Origin: Heliocidaris erythrogramma | Lineage: Eukaryota > Echinodermata > Echinoidea > Camarodonta > Echinometridae | Direction of reading: 5' to 3' | Assembly: GCA_025617745.1 (NCBI GenBank) | Contig: CM046853.1 | Coordinates: forward strand, 627,501 to 691,500 | DNA: 64,000 nucleotides | Part shown: positions 11,311 through 26,540 of the stretch, piece by piece | Layout: each line of letters starts with the position of its first letter | Numbering within the stretch: the stretch's first letter is position 1 | Translations under genes and position numbers: made by a program | The notes under the pieces: generated by a model | What the model saw: only the letters and a program-made list of their open reading frames with translations | What the model was told of the DNA's origin: nothing | The model's database searches: none

Positions 11311-13265
11311 ACCTGAGACAAAATACTGTAAGTTGGTGAACTGAATTTGTTCTACCGTATCTTGTTGAACCCTAGTTGAATATGAGAGATTTTCTTTTTA
11401 AATCTTTTGATACATGCAGAATAACATGAGACCACATTCAACAAGTTTTATTTCAATTTTATATGAATTTAAAAAAAAGTCATTTCAATTTCCATTTTAC
11501 TACCAATGATACATGTATGAACGGGCTTTAATACTCGGCATAATACATGTGTACATCAAGGGTCTTTCACTCATTTTAAGTATGATAAATATTTAGCCTA
11601 TACTAAGCCAGCTGTACATTATGGATTTTTATAAAGATGTCCTGAATGGGGCGTGTGCTAGTTGTTCATGTACATATTATAGGTTAGGGATATCAGCACA
11701 ATCAAAAGGCTTATTTCAATATTCAGTCAAAGCGGAAACCATGTCACAAACGTTTCCTTCCTATAAGAGTCACAGAAGCCAGCATGGTAATGTATCTTTA
11801 GACTTTGCTTCAAGTGAACACTGCCCAGAGGAGCAGAGGTTTCAATACCATTCTATATCCAATTTCCAAAAACCATTCAAACCAAACTATATATATATAT
11901 TATGACCCTCAGAATAAAGAGTGCATTGGTTTAACTTTAAAGCCTTAATCATAACCACTTCACTTTTTTTTTGTTAATATCCCTGATGGTCACAAGTAGG
12001 GAATTGCAGGGTTAGAATATATAGGAGTCATGGCTAAGAAATTTGATCATTTCATAGGGGATGAAGATGACATGGATACAATCCCCAGCACAGCACATAT
12101 ACATGTACCTGTATGTACCTAAGCAAGGCATTTTATCTACATTATATGTACTTCTCTCCACCCAAGTGTTATATAAGTAAATACTAGGATAAGAAATTTC
12201 AATGAGTGGTTGGATTACATGTAGCATGTGCACTCCTGTAAATAGGTGACAGACTGGAATGCTCCAAGTGGAATGCAATATTGTTATTGAATCCAATGAC
12301 AAAAGTAATAAGACATTCTAAAATCAAATAATGGTAGGTAAATTGATACTTTTTAGCACTGTTATGAATAAAAAGGAGGAAAATTAGGCTTTTATAGCAA
12401 GTTTTATGTTTTGCTTTTGGGCATTCCCATGTATTCAAATCATGTAGGGGTCTAGCATCTTTTCACGGCTAACCGAAAACCGTGAAATCCATTCCGTTTT
12501 GGGACCTCACAGTCGTTTTCCGAATAACCGTTTCGATACAGCCCTACTTTGATCATTCACTTCTGTAGAACTGGAAAGGTGCCATACAAAATAATTCCAT
12601 CTAAAAATTTCTAAAAGAAGCATACATTTTAGGCTGTCATCATTGAAAGTAACATAGTACATGTAGTCAAAAGAAATCTTGAACTCAAATAGGCCATTTA
12701 CTAAGGTTCAGTACACATGTACTGTATATACTTTGCACTGTCTAAACCTGAGACATGTTTGATTGCACGCTTACATACATGTACCTTTGCGCCTCTTGCC
12801 TCTGTGCATAGTGAAAGGGCAAAGTGACTTACAGTATGGAAGAAAAGATGTAGACAGCGGTGGTTTCTTTGATCGCTTGTATTTCTACACCATACATGCA
12901 AGTGGAGAAACTCCATGTGAAATGCAGAATATTAAATTTACTTAAACTGCATAATTACAATAAACATTTTTTTTTAACGAATACATGTACTCGAGAATTA
13001 TTGTCAAATTTGAACAGGTCACAACTGCAGTCCTTTCCCTTTAAGATCTTTTTCAGGTTGTTATTTTGTGTTTAATTACAAATGTTCAACAATTGATATC
13101 ATCCAATATTTCTCTTGGACTTTTCCTCACTTCTGGTAGAATGAAGGACAAATAGAAAAATAATAGTATTAATAATAATAATAATAATAATATACTACTG
13201 ATAAATATCCATACTTATCGACGTTTGCCATATATACATTTTATCTATTTACACAATGAGCAATT
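11311..13265. other. Non-coding stretch, nothing recognised
   Basis: No gene supported. A CCGAAAACCGTGAAATCC / CGTTTTCCGAATAACCG segment at about 12463-12546 has short inverted words and may be a transposon end, but no partner end is seen. Confidence 0.4.
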
Positions 13266-13320
13266 CAGGGGCGGATCCAGGATTTTGTGAAGGAGGGGGC
13301 ACAATATTCAACAATCATTT
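13266..13320 (+). mobile_element. Left terminus of a CAG(G/T)GGCGGATCCAGG-type DNA element
   Basis: CAGGGGCGGATCCAGGATTT matches the terminal repeat used by elements at 24958-25211 and 35105-35425 and is followed by the same G-rich AGGGGGGCAC-like text. No matching right end is found downstream, so the copy appears truncated. Confidence 0.65.
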
Positions 13321-13435
13321 TTTGCCATACCACAAAAAGTAAGTCCCCCCTAAATCAAAATGGCATAACTTTTTAACGAAAAGGTTTCGAACAAAATAAC
13401 TTGGTCAGAGTGTTCCTACACTTATTGACTAAGTT

Positions 13436-13965
13436 CTGTGTGAAAATGAAATTGATCCGTCGAGTCATGCATGAGTGAGCACACATTCAAGGCAAAATTG
13501 TCACTTTTCAAAAGTCACAAGAGCCATTTTTTGGGGGGTAATTTTGGCGAATTCTGTTTCTGGTTTTTGTTCAAATGCTGTAGTTGTTTATCATCCATCG
13601 TTTGACCCCTTCGCACCTATCCTGACACTTTTCGTGTTTTTGCACGGTTTGGTGAGCACAATTTTAGTGGAAAGTAGCGATGTTCAACCCTCTTAACTTT
13701 GAAATGGCAAAATCCATTTGGATTATTGAAAAAATTAACATCAGATATTGCTACCAAAATGAGTTGTCAATTGTGTATTAACACAAGAGGTAATTTTCTG
13801 GCTGGTTGAGTGAGCACACTTTAAAATTAAGCAAGAAATGCTAAAATTCACTGTTAATAATATGGCATAAAATATGACTCCTGTGAGTTTTGAAAAGTGA
13901 CAATTTTCCCTTTAATGTGTGCTCACTCATGCATGACTTGACAGATCAATCTCATTTTCCCACAG
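13436..13965. mobile_element. Inverted-repeat (foldback/MITE-like) element
   Basis: The arms at 13436-13525 and 13878-13965 are about 90 bp, complementary over almost their whole length, and enclose roughly 350 bp. Core arm words are GTCATGCATGAGTGAGCACA and AAAATTGTCACTTTTCAAAA with their reverse complements. The spacer repeats GTGAGCACA-type motifs internally (about 13650 and 13812). No open frame. It is probably a non-autonomous DNA transposon. Target duplication is not clear. Confidence 0.75.
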
Positions 13966-15172
13966 TTGTTAGAATTTCACATTTGACACCTACAATGTAC
14001 ATGTAGGAAATCTCCTTTCAATGTATTCCCTTTAAATTGGTTAGATTTGGCTGTAAAATACCACTAAAAAGATATAAATTATTACTTCTTTCTTGGCACC
14101 GAAAGATAGAGTTCCAGAATGTGAAAACTAATGTTGTACTAGACAAACTACTATCAGTATGTAGGACTGCCCTGAAAAGTGAAAAGCTGGCGAGATTTCA
14201 AGAAAATGAATCCTATAATTTCTCCTTTTACAGGTATGAAATTTCATCCTATATTCCACATTCTCCCTCCCCCCCCCCCAAAGAAAAGAATCAATCTGGC
14301 TGTCAAAATGCTTTCTTCGCTACAAACTCTTGATTGAACAAAGGTGTCCACTACGGCATGTTGCAATTGGGCTGAATATGAGCATGGAGCATAGAAAGGT
14401 TACTAGAATTTCACATTTCACACTTGTAAATCGCCTGTCCACATTCTTTTTCCCTTTTAGAATGAATCCTTTGGCTATCAAAATTCATCATTCATGGGAA
14501 TACAGATTTTGACAGGAAATTTCACTTGTGCAACATGTGAAATTCTAGTACCGTAGTATAGTAACTTTTCTAACACCTTCATGATCGTTTTCAGTCCTAT
14601 CCCAGAATATTGAACAAATTGAATATTGATTGAAATATTGAATATTGGACAAATTTATTCAGTCACGAATTAATAACCATTAAAACACTAATAGGTATTT
14701 ATCTTTTTGAGCCAGATTATTTTTTTAGGGAGAATGTGGAGTATAGAATGAAAACCGTAACCTTACTGCAAAGAAAAGGAAGAAACAAACACTTCTACAG
14801 CAAATCTCCTTTCCTGTTTTTAGCCACTCCTAGGTGTTCAAAATGTTATCATTTTCATGGCCAAACGAAACCATAAATTTGTAACTCTTCCCTTATTTTT
14901 TATTCTCAGTCAGTGATAAAACACTACAATTACGTCCAGTAGAAGACATTTATTCCCAAAATTTACATTAGAATGGTGTTGGCCTGCTAAAACTCATATG
15001 TACCTGACCTTCAGTAGAATTTTGAGGATTTTAAGGACTGGAGTCTATCTCCTACCGTTCTTCAAGAAGCTTCTATCAATCGACAGCAAAAATGCTATAG
15101 ATCAAAATGTAGGTAAATTATTGCATCTGGCAAGTAATGCATAAACGCTAATGCATCGCTTCTGCCGCCCAG

Positions 15173-15542
15173 CAGTAGAGGTGCACGGCCAATATTGGAG
15201 ACTCTCTATTGTCAAGAGACTTTTGTCAACATTTTTGGTAGCCTATGTGGGAGACAGTCTCCCATTTAGGAGACCAATTTCTTTCAACAATTTCTTTCAA
15301 CAAAATGTGATAAGCAAATTCCTCATGAAAAAGTACCCCTATTCACCATCTCATTTGTTTTCATAACATTTTTCGTTATGATCACACACAAATCTGATCT
15401 CAGTGAGGCAAAAATTTTGCTGGGAGAAATTGCCTTGTTGTTGGTGTTGTTTCTTTTGTCCTTTTGTAACATAAGTCTCCAATACGGGAGACAGTATCCC
15501 AGATAGGAAACCGTCTCCCATATTGGCTGTGCGCCTCTACTG
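15173..15542. mobile_element. MITE with 30-bp TIRs and 5-bp target duplication CCCAG
   Basis: The left end CAGTAGAGGTGCACGGCCAA and right end (reverse complement) CAGTAGAGGCGCACAGCCAA are inverted repeats extending inward through AATATKGGAGAC. CCCAG flanks both ends (15168-15172 and 15543-15547). Internal GGGAGACAGTCTCCCA-like palindromes repeat near both ends. A CAG-start terminus with a 5-bp duplication is the same combination seen for the MITE at 24958-25211, so a related transposase may have mobilised both. No coding capacity. Confidence 0.85.
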
Positions 15543-15547
15543 CCCAG

Positions 15548-17410
15548 AACGGCCACATTCCCTGTCTAGATCACTACGTGGGGCTGTGTCACTTTCGGCG
15601 GTGATCGACCTCCAAGTTGAAAAGGGAAAACACCAGTACATGTATAATCAGCTAAATTCTGAGGGAATACTTCTGCATACATTTTAGGAAGATAAAATGT
15701 CTGATTTCCCTGATAATTTCTTTCATAGGGTCTTATCACCTTGATCAAGTGAAATTTTCGGGCCATTTTTGCCCGGCGATCTTGTTGTGTGAGGTTATTT
15801 ATAAATAACCTCACATATGTGAGAGTGGGTCTAGATCTACAAGCAAGTAAAGCTAGAGCAACTATTGCCGAGCAAGTTGCATTTGGTGATTGCAGGTAGT
15901 TGAAGTCGGTCATTACAGTAATGTAGCTGTATGACATGTGTACGACATGTGTACACAACCCTCCTACCAAGAAAAAATGAAAAACTTTGACAATCATACA
16001 TGTTAAGTAGAGATTACTACAAGATACAGGGCTGGATCTCAAATAATTGCAATTTGTTAAGATGTTGACTTCTAAATCTCTAGGGAAAACATTTGGGCTC
16101 TTCCATCATGCCCATTCTAAACAACGAATTGGTCTGCTGCCAGTGCTGGATCTAAGGTTAGTTGGATGTTAAATACATGTAGGTTATATTTTGTATGGTA
16201 GCGTGACCATATTTCGCACGTGACCAATCTTCGCGCACAGGGCAATGTCTCAAAAAACCTAGAAAATATTTTGAAATCTGATAGCACCAACAGATAGGGG
16301 AACCTAAAAATACCTAAGGACGATATTCTCTTTGATATTGGATGAGAAATTATGAAGATATTGACAAAAGATCGGCACATTTCGCTACTTTTTTTGTCCG
16401 TTCCGAAAAAAATATGAAGTTACCGATAAGGTTCTAGAATCTTCATTTTGAGAGAAGATGTCATCAAACTTGTTTTGTAAGAATACGCGATACCAAATGA
16501 TTGTATATTTTGCCTTGCTAATGATACAATTGTCTTACCGGATTGCTACATAAATTATTGGATAAATTAGATGTAAACTCACATGCACAAAGTTTGGTCT
16601 CATTGTTTTTACAACCTTTTCTCAGTTGCATGCTCATTGCGATCCAACATCGAATATTCAGATCGCGATATCTCAGAAATTCTTATTTGATCAATTTTCT
16701 TCTTGGACCCATTTGTAATCCAAAATTTTGGTTTTCCAGTATAAATCGATCTGGATCTTAATAAATTACTGCAGAATATGAGATATTATGGATCGAATGT
16801 CACATTTCTAACAATTTTTTAAAATGTGCACAAATCATATAGATCTAGATCTACCCTACACTCAGAATCATATCTACAGTCATTGTAACGACTAACGGTA
16901 GACTAAATCAAATGATATTTACAGAATTACACAACTTGGTCTAACACTACAGTAACACTAACTTATATTATGATGGTGAGCCCTATGTCTGCGCACATCA
17001 GGTTTTGACCTGAAATGAACAAGAATTTCTTTAATATTCCTCTAAAGCTTAATTATTCCTGATATTCTAAAGAGTAAGTTTTCAAAAAATCTCATCAAAA
17101 TTAGAGCAAGAACAATGCCATTTACACAAGAAACGGCGGCTGTGTCATTTCAACATTGAAAACTCATTTTACACGCAGTTTGGGAGTTTTGACGTGAAAG
17201 ACAACATTTTGAGGCTTGTGAACAAATTGTCTGAAATAAGACATTTTTTCAATATTTTGACTTGTTTTTTGCATGAATACCGGTACCTATCGCTATGATA
17301 AAGATGAAAAGTTTGTGTTCGTTGCGTGTTTTGTTTTATTAGAATTGCGCAGTTACATGTACGTGTGTGCGCAGGCTTGGGCACACTAACCATGTGAAAT
17401 GAACCCTAAA
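15548..17410. other. Non-coding stretch, no gene supported
   Basis: Contains AGATCTAGATCT-like words and mixed AT-rich sequence. The 158-codon minus-strand open frame at 15566-16042 has no recognisable domain, no splice context and no compositional bias, so I do not call it a gene. Confidence 0.5.
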
Positions 17411-17458
17411 AAAGTACGATGTAAAAGTTAGATCTACCTAACTTTTACATTGTACTTT
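17411..17458. repeat. Hairpin with 21-bp arms
   Basis: AAAGTACGATGTAAAAGTTA and its reverse complement (one mismatch) are separated by a 6-nt loop around GATCTA. Confidence 0.85.
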
Positions 17459-17626
17459 GTAGATCTATACACAAGTCAAGGGGTCTACCATGGATTAACT
17501 ATACGCAGCTTCGCGACAGCGCTGTACAAGCCAGCCTCTCTCTAGCGTTGCGAACTGCGACTACAAAGTGCTAACTACATGTACATGCTTTTTGCTGAAA
17601 TTATTTTATTTATCTAAAACTTAAAC

Positions 17627-18842
17627 TACCGTATTTTCCCACGTACAAGCCGCGGTATTTTCACCTAAAATAAGATCCCAAAGTCTGGGTGCGGCCTATA
17701 AGCAACTACAGACAAAAATGAACCGCCTCCAAAATCACAACCCTTAATGGAATGGACGGGACTAGATCTACGGTGAGCCTGTGCTTTATCTCTATCGATG
17801 TAATTATCTTTCATCTTTCAAGTATTGAAATATCTTCATTCACAAATATATAATCAGAACTAATAACTAAATATCTCATTTATATAATTACAAACACGGC
17901 CTCATATGGTCTTACGAGGTGGACAAAGCACTCGTACAAAGCTCGATTGAGCTCGAGTAACGTGCTGAAATCAGCCTCGAAAAATACCAGAATTTTCTTC
18001 CCGGGGCGATTTTATGGTAGTATCAAACTCCAAGAGGCAAAAGTATTTTCTGTTCTATGAGCTATTGTAATGGATGTTACAGCACTACATAGGCGCTCTG
18101 TAGTTTTAATATGTCTTTTGCGCGCACCCCTCGTATGTGTAGAGATCGATGGCACCCCTCCACCTCCGCGGTCGTATCCTCGCAGGATCCTTCGCAGAGA
18201 TGTGTGTATTTTGTATGGAGAATGGAGTGTCATCGCACTGAATTTTCATAGCGCACGTGGCTTGCGCATTAGATTGACCTCCTAGGTCATGTCCGTCCTA
18301 CATTGTTGTACATGTAGGTCATGTTTCTGCATGAAATTGTTGCAATGTTTTCATTTTACTCTTCAAAACCATCATGCTGTATATATGTATTTTTCTGTCT
18401 TTGGAAATCACTTAGGGAACTTTTGATGGAATATGCATGCACCCATGTAAGATATCTCTTCACGATTTTTTAGAGTGGTGGAAACATTTCCTTTCCAATT
18501 TCGTTTGTGATTGTGCCTCAATTAGCAAGTTGCATTCACGGTTGATAGTCCCATTAGTAGTCAAACTTTTATAGTAGGGAGACTGCACGTACTGTAGTAC
18601 TAGTCTACAAAGATGTATGTGTTTGCAAGCACTACGCTTCGTCAGATTCCTTTCCTCTTTTTAAATTCTCAATGACATAAAATCAAAGACGTCTTCAAAT
18701 AGCCAATACAGTATGATTTTTTTTTGGGGGGGGGGCAAAATTTCTTGCTTGTAATTTTTCACATTTTCTTTTTCCAAATTAGTTGTCAGAGTTCGGGTGC
18801 GGCTTGTATGGCACTGCGGCCCTTAAGCCGGAAAATACGGTA
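17627..18842. mobile_element. 1.2 kb DNA transposon with TACCGTATTTTCC termini
   Basis: The left end TACCGTATTTTCCCACGTAC and the right end GCCGGAAAATACGGTA are inverted repeats. Just inside, AAGCCGCGG / GCGGCCCTTAAGCC and TGGGTGCGGCCTATAA / CGGGTGCGGCTTGTAT extend the symmetry. If the terminal TA is the target duplication, a Tc1/mariner-type mechanism fits, but that is inferred. The interior has no transposase reading frame. It is non-autonomous. Confidence 0.75.
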
Positions 18843-21362
<2,520 letters not shown>

Positions 21363-21599
21363 TTAGCTGGATTTTACCCGCATGAGATAAAAATGATTCA
21401 GTAGGAATTGATAATTTTCACACTTTGGAATCAAATAGTAGTTGTCTAGTTGGGTAGCATTCGACGGATAAGCTGATCCTGTAAAACCATCATCGACCAA
21501 ATCTACAGTAAAGCGTTGGCATGGCCAGAGCAGCAGACATCATACAGTGCATGCATTGCACGGTGTATATGCTGTGTGATAAAGTTTGATCATAACATA

Positions 21600-21626
21600 G
21601 CCCAATGACGCTTCGCCATTTTATTT
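21600..21626 (-). promoter_or_regulatory. Possible Smad2/3 promoter elements (YY1-like, CCAAT)
   Basis: About 270-300 bp upstream of the Smad2/3 ATG, the minus strand reads AAAATGGCGAAG followed by CATTGGGC. These resemble a YY1 site and an inverted CCAAT box next to each other. No TATA box or initiator can be fixed from sequence alone. Confidence 0.3.
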
Positions 21627-22101
21627 TGTTCGTCCATTAAAATGGAATGCAAAATATAGTTCCTAAACGAATTAGATACTGCATGGGTTTTAGGATATTA
21701 TTTATTGTCTTACTGATTGACATATATATTGATAAATTGAAATTTTGTAACAATAATAAATTGCTTTTGTTTTTAGGAGGATAAGAAATTCTAAAAATTC
21801 CACAAGTTCAATGGAGTATTACTCCGCGCAACCACATCTCGGTCGGATGGGTCTTGATCTTTAGCTTACGCGGCCGGTGAGGCGATGCCTGTGTATCCCT
21901 CGGACTCTCGCGCTCCATTGCTCCAAACACCTTTCTCCTCTAGAATTATCAATTTGAATGCAAAATCTAAGATAATTATTAAGTAAATACGAATAATTTT
22001 TTTAAAAATGCAACCCCCCCCCCAAAAAAAAAAACAACAACAACAACAACAAAAAAACAACAAAAAAACAAACAAACACCAACCACCACACCAACAACGT
22101 G

Positions 22102-23026
22102 GGGCGTCGCTAGAACATTTTGAATGGGGGGGGGGGGGGGGGAGGGGGCCCGGGGGTGTGACACCCAAATATGCCGACAAAAAATCTGCACCCTAATCTC
22201 CCCCCACACAAATATTAAGAAAAGAAAAATCACAGATGTAGAGATCTTGTTCATACAGGCCTATTTTCGCAAGGAGGGGGCTGACGCTTTTTGCCCGATA
22301 TCAACGTTTAAATTTCTAATATTTTTAACTTTTCGTTTTGAAAGTGTACAGAAGTTACATACAGAAGTTACATAATTATCTCTTGACTGTTATTACCTTT
22401 CTCCTCCGCTGCCCGAATATGAAGTGGTGGTTGTCCGAATTCGAAACTTTGAAAATCCTGCCGGGGGAGGGGGGCTGCAGCCCTTTGCCGAAGGGGGCAC
22501 CTTTTGCCCGAATATCAACTTTTCAATTTGAACTTTTCGTGGAAAAAATGTACAGAAGTTACATAATTATATGGGAACCTCGCTGCCCAAATATGTGGAT
22601 ATTCTGGCACTTCACTTCGCTGCCCGAATATGAAGTGGTGGTTGCCCAATATCGGAACTTTAAATATCCTGAGGAGGGCTGCAGCCTATTGCCGAAGTGG
22701 AACGCTTTTTTGCCCGAATATTAACTTTCCAGTGTTTTACGAGCAAGCGAAGCGAGCGAGCATACAAATTGGCCAGTTTTTCCTTTTTTTTTCCTTCCTG
22801 CCCTTTTCCTTTCCTTCTTTTCTTTCTGTTTTTGTTTTCCTTTCCTTTCCCTATTCTTTCTTTTCTTTTTTCTTCTTTCTCTCTTCTCCTTTTCCCTTTT
22901 CTCTTCCCTCTCCCTTTTTCCACCTCCTTTTTTGTTTAGCCGACAAAGGTGTCGCATTTGCCGACAGCAATTTTGAGTGGGGGTGTGCCACCCCCACACA
23001 CACACACACACTTTCTAGCGACGCCC
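22102..23026. mobile_element. 0.9 kb DNA transposon, GGGCGTCGCTAG termini
   Basis: The left end GGGCGTCGCTAGAACATTTT and right end TTTCTAGCGACGCCC are inverted repeats, and CAACAAC-type text flanks both sides. Next to each end is a G/C run then GGGTGTGMCACCC (22152 and 22980), extending the symmetry. The interior holds direct repeats of CTGCCCGAATATGAAGTGGT (about 22410 and 22620) and a 150-bp polypyrimidine tract (22775-22930). No transposase frame. Confidence 0.75.
22775..22935. repeat. Polypyrimidine (TTTCC/TTCTT) tract
   Basis: Almost uninterrupted C/T on the plus strand. It generates false Lys/Arg/Glu-rich frames on the minus strand. Confidence 0.9.
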
Positions 23027-23559
23027 AACAACAAACAATTTGTATAATGTGTTGTAGCCCAGGCTCCCGGCCTGCGCATAAAAGCCTATATAGTCTATAT
23101 AGATAAGCCTATGTTGGGGGAGGCGGGGGCAATACAGACACTTGTCGGCGCAAAAAAATAATGTTATATAAGGAGAAGAGAAAGGGGACTCGAGGAAGAA
23201 TAATGATTTTCTGTGCTTATATGCTCTCACGGATTTCCATTGGGAAGGGGGTGTATCACGCCACTGAAAAAACACCAAAGTGCCCCTAAACAAAGCTATG
23301 CTGCCCAAAATGCTCTGGATGTAGAGAAAAACAATTTTTTAGAAGTACAACCTCAATAACTCCAAAGTGTCTCATTCAATTCAGGTCAAATTTGCATATT
23401 ACAAATTTGAGTAGTGTCAAATGATCATTTTAATAATAAGTTATTAAATTGTGAAAATTGTATTGCTTTCTCAAAGTATAGAAAATCACTTTATAATGTA
23501 CATGTAATAACTTTTTGTACGTTTGAGGTATGATCACCAGATTCATTCCTTGAAGGCAC

Positions 23560-23606
23560 AGGTCAAGTTCGAAAATAGGTCAAATCTGACCTAGGTTAAA
23601 GGTCAA
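23560..23606. promoter_or_regulatory. Cluster of nuclear-receptor-like half sites
   Basis: AGGTCA-like hexamers occur five times in 47 bp: AGGTCAAG, AGGTCA-N4-TGACCT (inverted pair) and AGGTTAAAGGTCA (direct pair, one-base spacing). Function is unproven. It may be part of an interspersed repeat. Confidence 0.3.
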
Positions 23607-24957
23607 GAGGGCAGTAAACTTCATTGAAAGCCGCCACTGAACAGCATGCACAAAAAAGCATTGTCTCATTTTCCAAGGATAAAAATATGTAACATCATCA
23701 TTAGTACTTAGTAAAATGAAGCTGCCAGACCAAAGTTCACATTCTCATTCGCATAGCGAGATACAGGCGAGACAACGCTTGGGGTTTTTGTTTGTTTATT
23801 TGTTTTCAATTCAATTCAATTCAAGACTTTATTTCAGACTCATCTGCACACGACAGAGGTCCATAGAAAAGTTTGACAAGAATATGGTGAGGAATACAAC
23901 ATACATATAAGTGTATATACAATGAAAAGAGGATACAGAGATACAGAATACATAGAATAGTTTTACATAGAATACATTACAACATAAAGAAACTGTACAA
24001 ACCGATAAACAATATCAACCGTTTAAATCATGTGTCAGTAGGCTATCAAGCCAAAATTTTCGCAAGTTTGATGTGTACCTCATGCTATACTGTGGATTGA
24101 CAACTACTTTTATAATACAATTCACAGATTTGTCTACTCTACAAGTGAATCTAAATATGAGATTTCTCAATACTGCCTGACAGGCTGTTCAACTCGGCAC
24201 ATAGTCTACTTGCACTTGAGTACCTTGGTACCCGAAGTAACATTCTCAAGGCATCGTTATAGGCCACTGTAAGCCGATACATACTACTCTTCTTAAAATT
24301 ACACCAGAGATGTGCAGTATACAGTGGCGTACAATACGATCTGAATAACATTACTTTCACATCATGTGAGCACATATGAAATTTCCTGACTAATATATTA
24401 CCTGAGCATATAATCTACGGCACTGACGATAAATATCTCTGTCGTCACAGAGGTCATCGGTAAAAAAGTGACCAAGATACTTGGCCTCTTTACAGACATC
24501 AAGTTTATTATCACACAAATAGAAATCTGGAAATTTTAATTTACTGTGATCTTTGCATCTAATTATCATAACATGACTCTTTTTTGCATTATATTTCACA
24601 TCATTATCAACTCCATAGTTGGAGCAAATCTTAAGTAAGCTCTGTAAACCCGCGGTAGATGGGCTAATTATCACAAGATCGTCTGCATACATTAAATTAT
24701 TCAGTATAGCGTGCTTCCAACTACGCAACCTGTTTTACAAGAATTCAAATTGTTAGAAAGCCCATCCATGTATAAGTTGACTAGGAAGAGAGAAAGAATT
24801 CCCCCTTGTCTAACTCCATTACTAACATGAAAGGGTTCGGAGATAGCACTTCCCCATCTAACCATCATAGTTTGATGGGCATACCAAAATACTAATATTC
24901 TAATCAAATAAACAGGAACATTCCTATCCACTATTTTATTGAACAGATTTTCATGAT

Positions 24958-25211
24958 CAGGGGCGTATCCAGGATTTCCCAATAGGGGGGCGCCAGGCAT
25001 TATTGATCGCCGTCCTGGGGGAGGGGTCTAAAGGGAGGGGTGCCCCCTCCCCTTTGGAAATTTTTTGCTTCTGAAGAAGGGCTGAGATGCAAAATAATCC
25101 TATATGTGACCAATTTTGAAGCCTATTTAATGAACTTTTTTTTTTGCTAGTTTTTTTTACGACGGCCAATAGGGGGGGCGCCTGTTGCGCCACCCCCTGG
25201 ATACGCCACTG
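24958..25211. mobile_element. 254-bp MITE inserted in LINE RT, 5-bp TSD ATGAT
   Basis: The termini CAGGGGCGTATCCAGG and (reverse complement) CAGTGGCGTATCCAGG are inverted repeats. ATGAT flanks both ends (24953-24957, 25212-25216). G-rich stretches with GGGGGGCGCC lie inside each end. The CAGKGGCGKAYCCAGG end with 5-bp duplication suggests a hAT-like (hAT5-type) non-autonomous element. Family assignment is inference. Confidence 0.88.
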
Positions 25212-25931
25212 ATGATATATTCGATCAAAAGCTTTCGAGGCATCAAGGAAACATAGAAACATTGATGAATTTCTCCTTCGATAATTAGCAATTATTTCCT
25301 TCAAAGCAAATATACACATATCAGTACCATGTTTGGCTTTGAAACCAAACTGTTTATCATTGGTTAAAATATACAACTCTAACCTATACTCAGCAAAGTC
25401 TTTTCGAGCACTTTGGAGAGAACACTAGCTAACGCTGTTGGTCTATATAATTATCCTTACTAGTAATGCGACCAGCTTTATCTTTAATGACTGGCACCAA
25501 AACAACTGAAAGCATCTGGCAAGAAACCATGAATCAAAAAAACGGAAAAACACATGGCAAGGAATGGCATAAGTTTCAAACTTGCAAACTTTAAATGTTC
25601 TCCTGTAATAGTGTCTAAACCACATGACTTACTGTTATCCAGTTGTTTTATAGCTTCTTGAACCTCTCCAGAATTAAGAGATAATCATATTTTCATCAAA
25701 AATAACATCAGTAACAGCATGCATCTTACTCTGTATACAGTTAAACAGGTCTTTATAATGACTACGCCACAATTCACTTATTTTCGCATCACCGGTAACC
25801 CCTTCAATATTTGTTGGAAGTGGAGTCTTGTTATTATTTACATGTTTGATTTCCTTCCAGAACTCAAAGTAACTGTTGCTTGTTACTGTTGCTTGTAACT
25901 GTTTGTTTGTTGTTTTTGAAAGTTTCACCCC

Positions 25932-25959
25932 ACACCTTCTCTCTCTCTCTCTCTCTCTT
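25932..25959. repeat. (CT)n microsatellite
   Basis: TCTCTCTC run near the 5' end of the LINE relic. Confidence 0.9.
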
Positions 25960-26540
25960 GAACTTTGGCTACTGAAGGGAACTTCCACCCTGATAGGCAA
26001 TTTAGTTGATTTAAATAAGTGAAAGTTTGAGCAAAATCCAAAAAGAAATAAGAAAGTTAGGAATATTAATTTTGAAGTTGTTATTAATAATCAAAACACA
26101 AAAATAATTGGCAACTTGGTGACGTATCTTGCGAGCTCCTCTCCCATTTGGTCTGTACAGAAAATTTCACAAATTTTCATTTTCTTATAAGTTGTTGATG
26201 AAGGAATACATTTGTTTCATATATGTTTTGTGCGCCATATTCCCCAGACACGCCACAATTACTGTCAACGAACATGACTCGGTGCCGATTTGGGGGAGCG
26301 GTGCGTCGTCGCGTCGACACCGGCACCTACCTGTGGACATAAACATCTGCGCCGATCCATGTGTATCAACGTCGAACTATGCATAATGTGACTGGCGCCA
26401 AGTGGTATGAATTACCAGCGTCGATTTATGGATGAATACTGTACAGGCAGGTTCTAGCGCCTGCCTTTTCAACGGTAGATGGCATCGGTGCTGACATACT
26501 ACAATGAGCCGGGTATCGAGGGGCAAATGGCATCAGCGCC

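Larger units (their letters stand above)
24151..25960 (-). pseudogene. Reverse transcriptase (LINE RT) pseudogene
   Basis: Coding relic of the surrounding LINE. The RT fingers/palm motifs are recognisable, including LDASKAFDR (motif A, with the Asp), GVRQGG (motif B) and YADD (motif C). At least three frame changes and the MITE at 24958-25211 break it. Removing that insertion with one ATGAT copy restores FDRIYH next to ENLFNK, showing the MITE arrived after the LINE. Confidence 0.88.
23806..26000 (-). mobile_element. 5'-truncated non-LTR retrotransposon (LINE), minus strand
   Basis: The 3' end lies at 23806, where the minus strand ends GAAATAAAGTC followed by a (TTGAA)n tail. The reverse-transcriptase region spans about 24151-25960. 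In 5'-3' order on the minus strand it shows FWKEIKHVNNNKTPLP and GVTGDAKISELWRSHYKDLF (linker before RT), SCGLDTITGEHLKF, LDASKAFDR, GVRQGGILS, LMYADDLVIISPS (catalytic YADD box), KYLGH..DDRDIYRQCRRLYA and VKVMLFRSYCTPLY. Frameshifts separate these blocks and a MITE interrupts the frame after FDRIYH, so the copy is inactive. The endonuclease and ORF1 are absent. Confidence 0.9.

Noticed and set aside
15566-16042. 158-codon minus-strand frame as a host gene
   Set aside because: No similarity I can recognise, no splice or promoter evidence. Length is compatible with chance.
22660-23011. Lys/Arg/Glu-rich minus-strand frames as nuclear protein
   Set aside because: They are translations of the 22775-22935 polypyrimidine tract within a DNA transposon.
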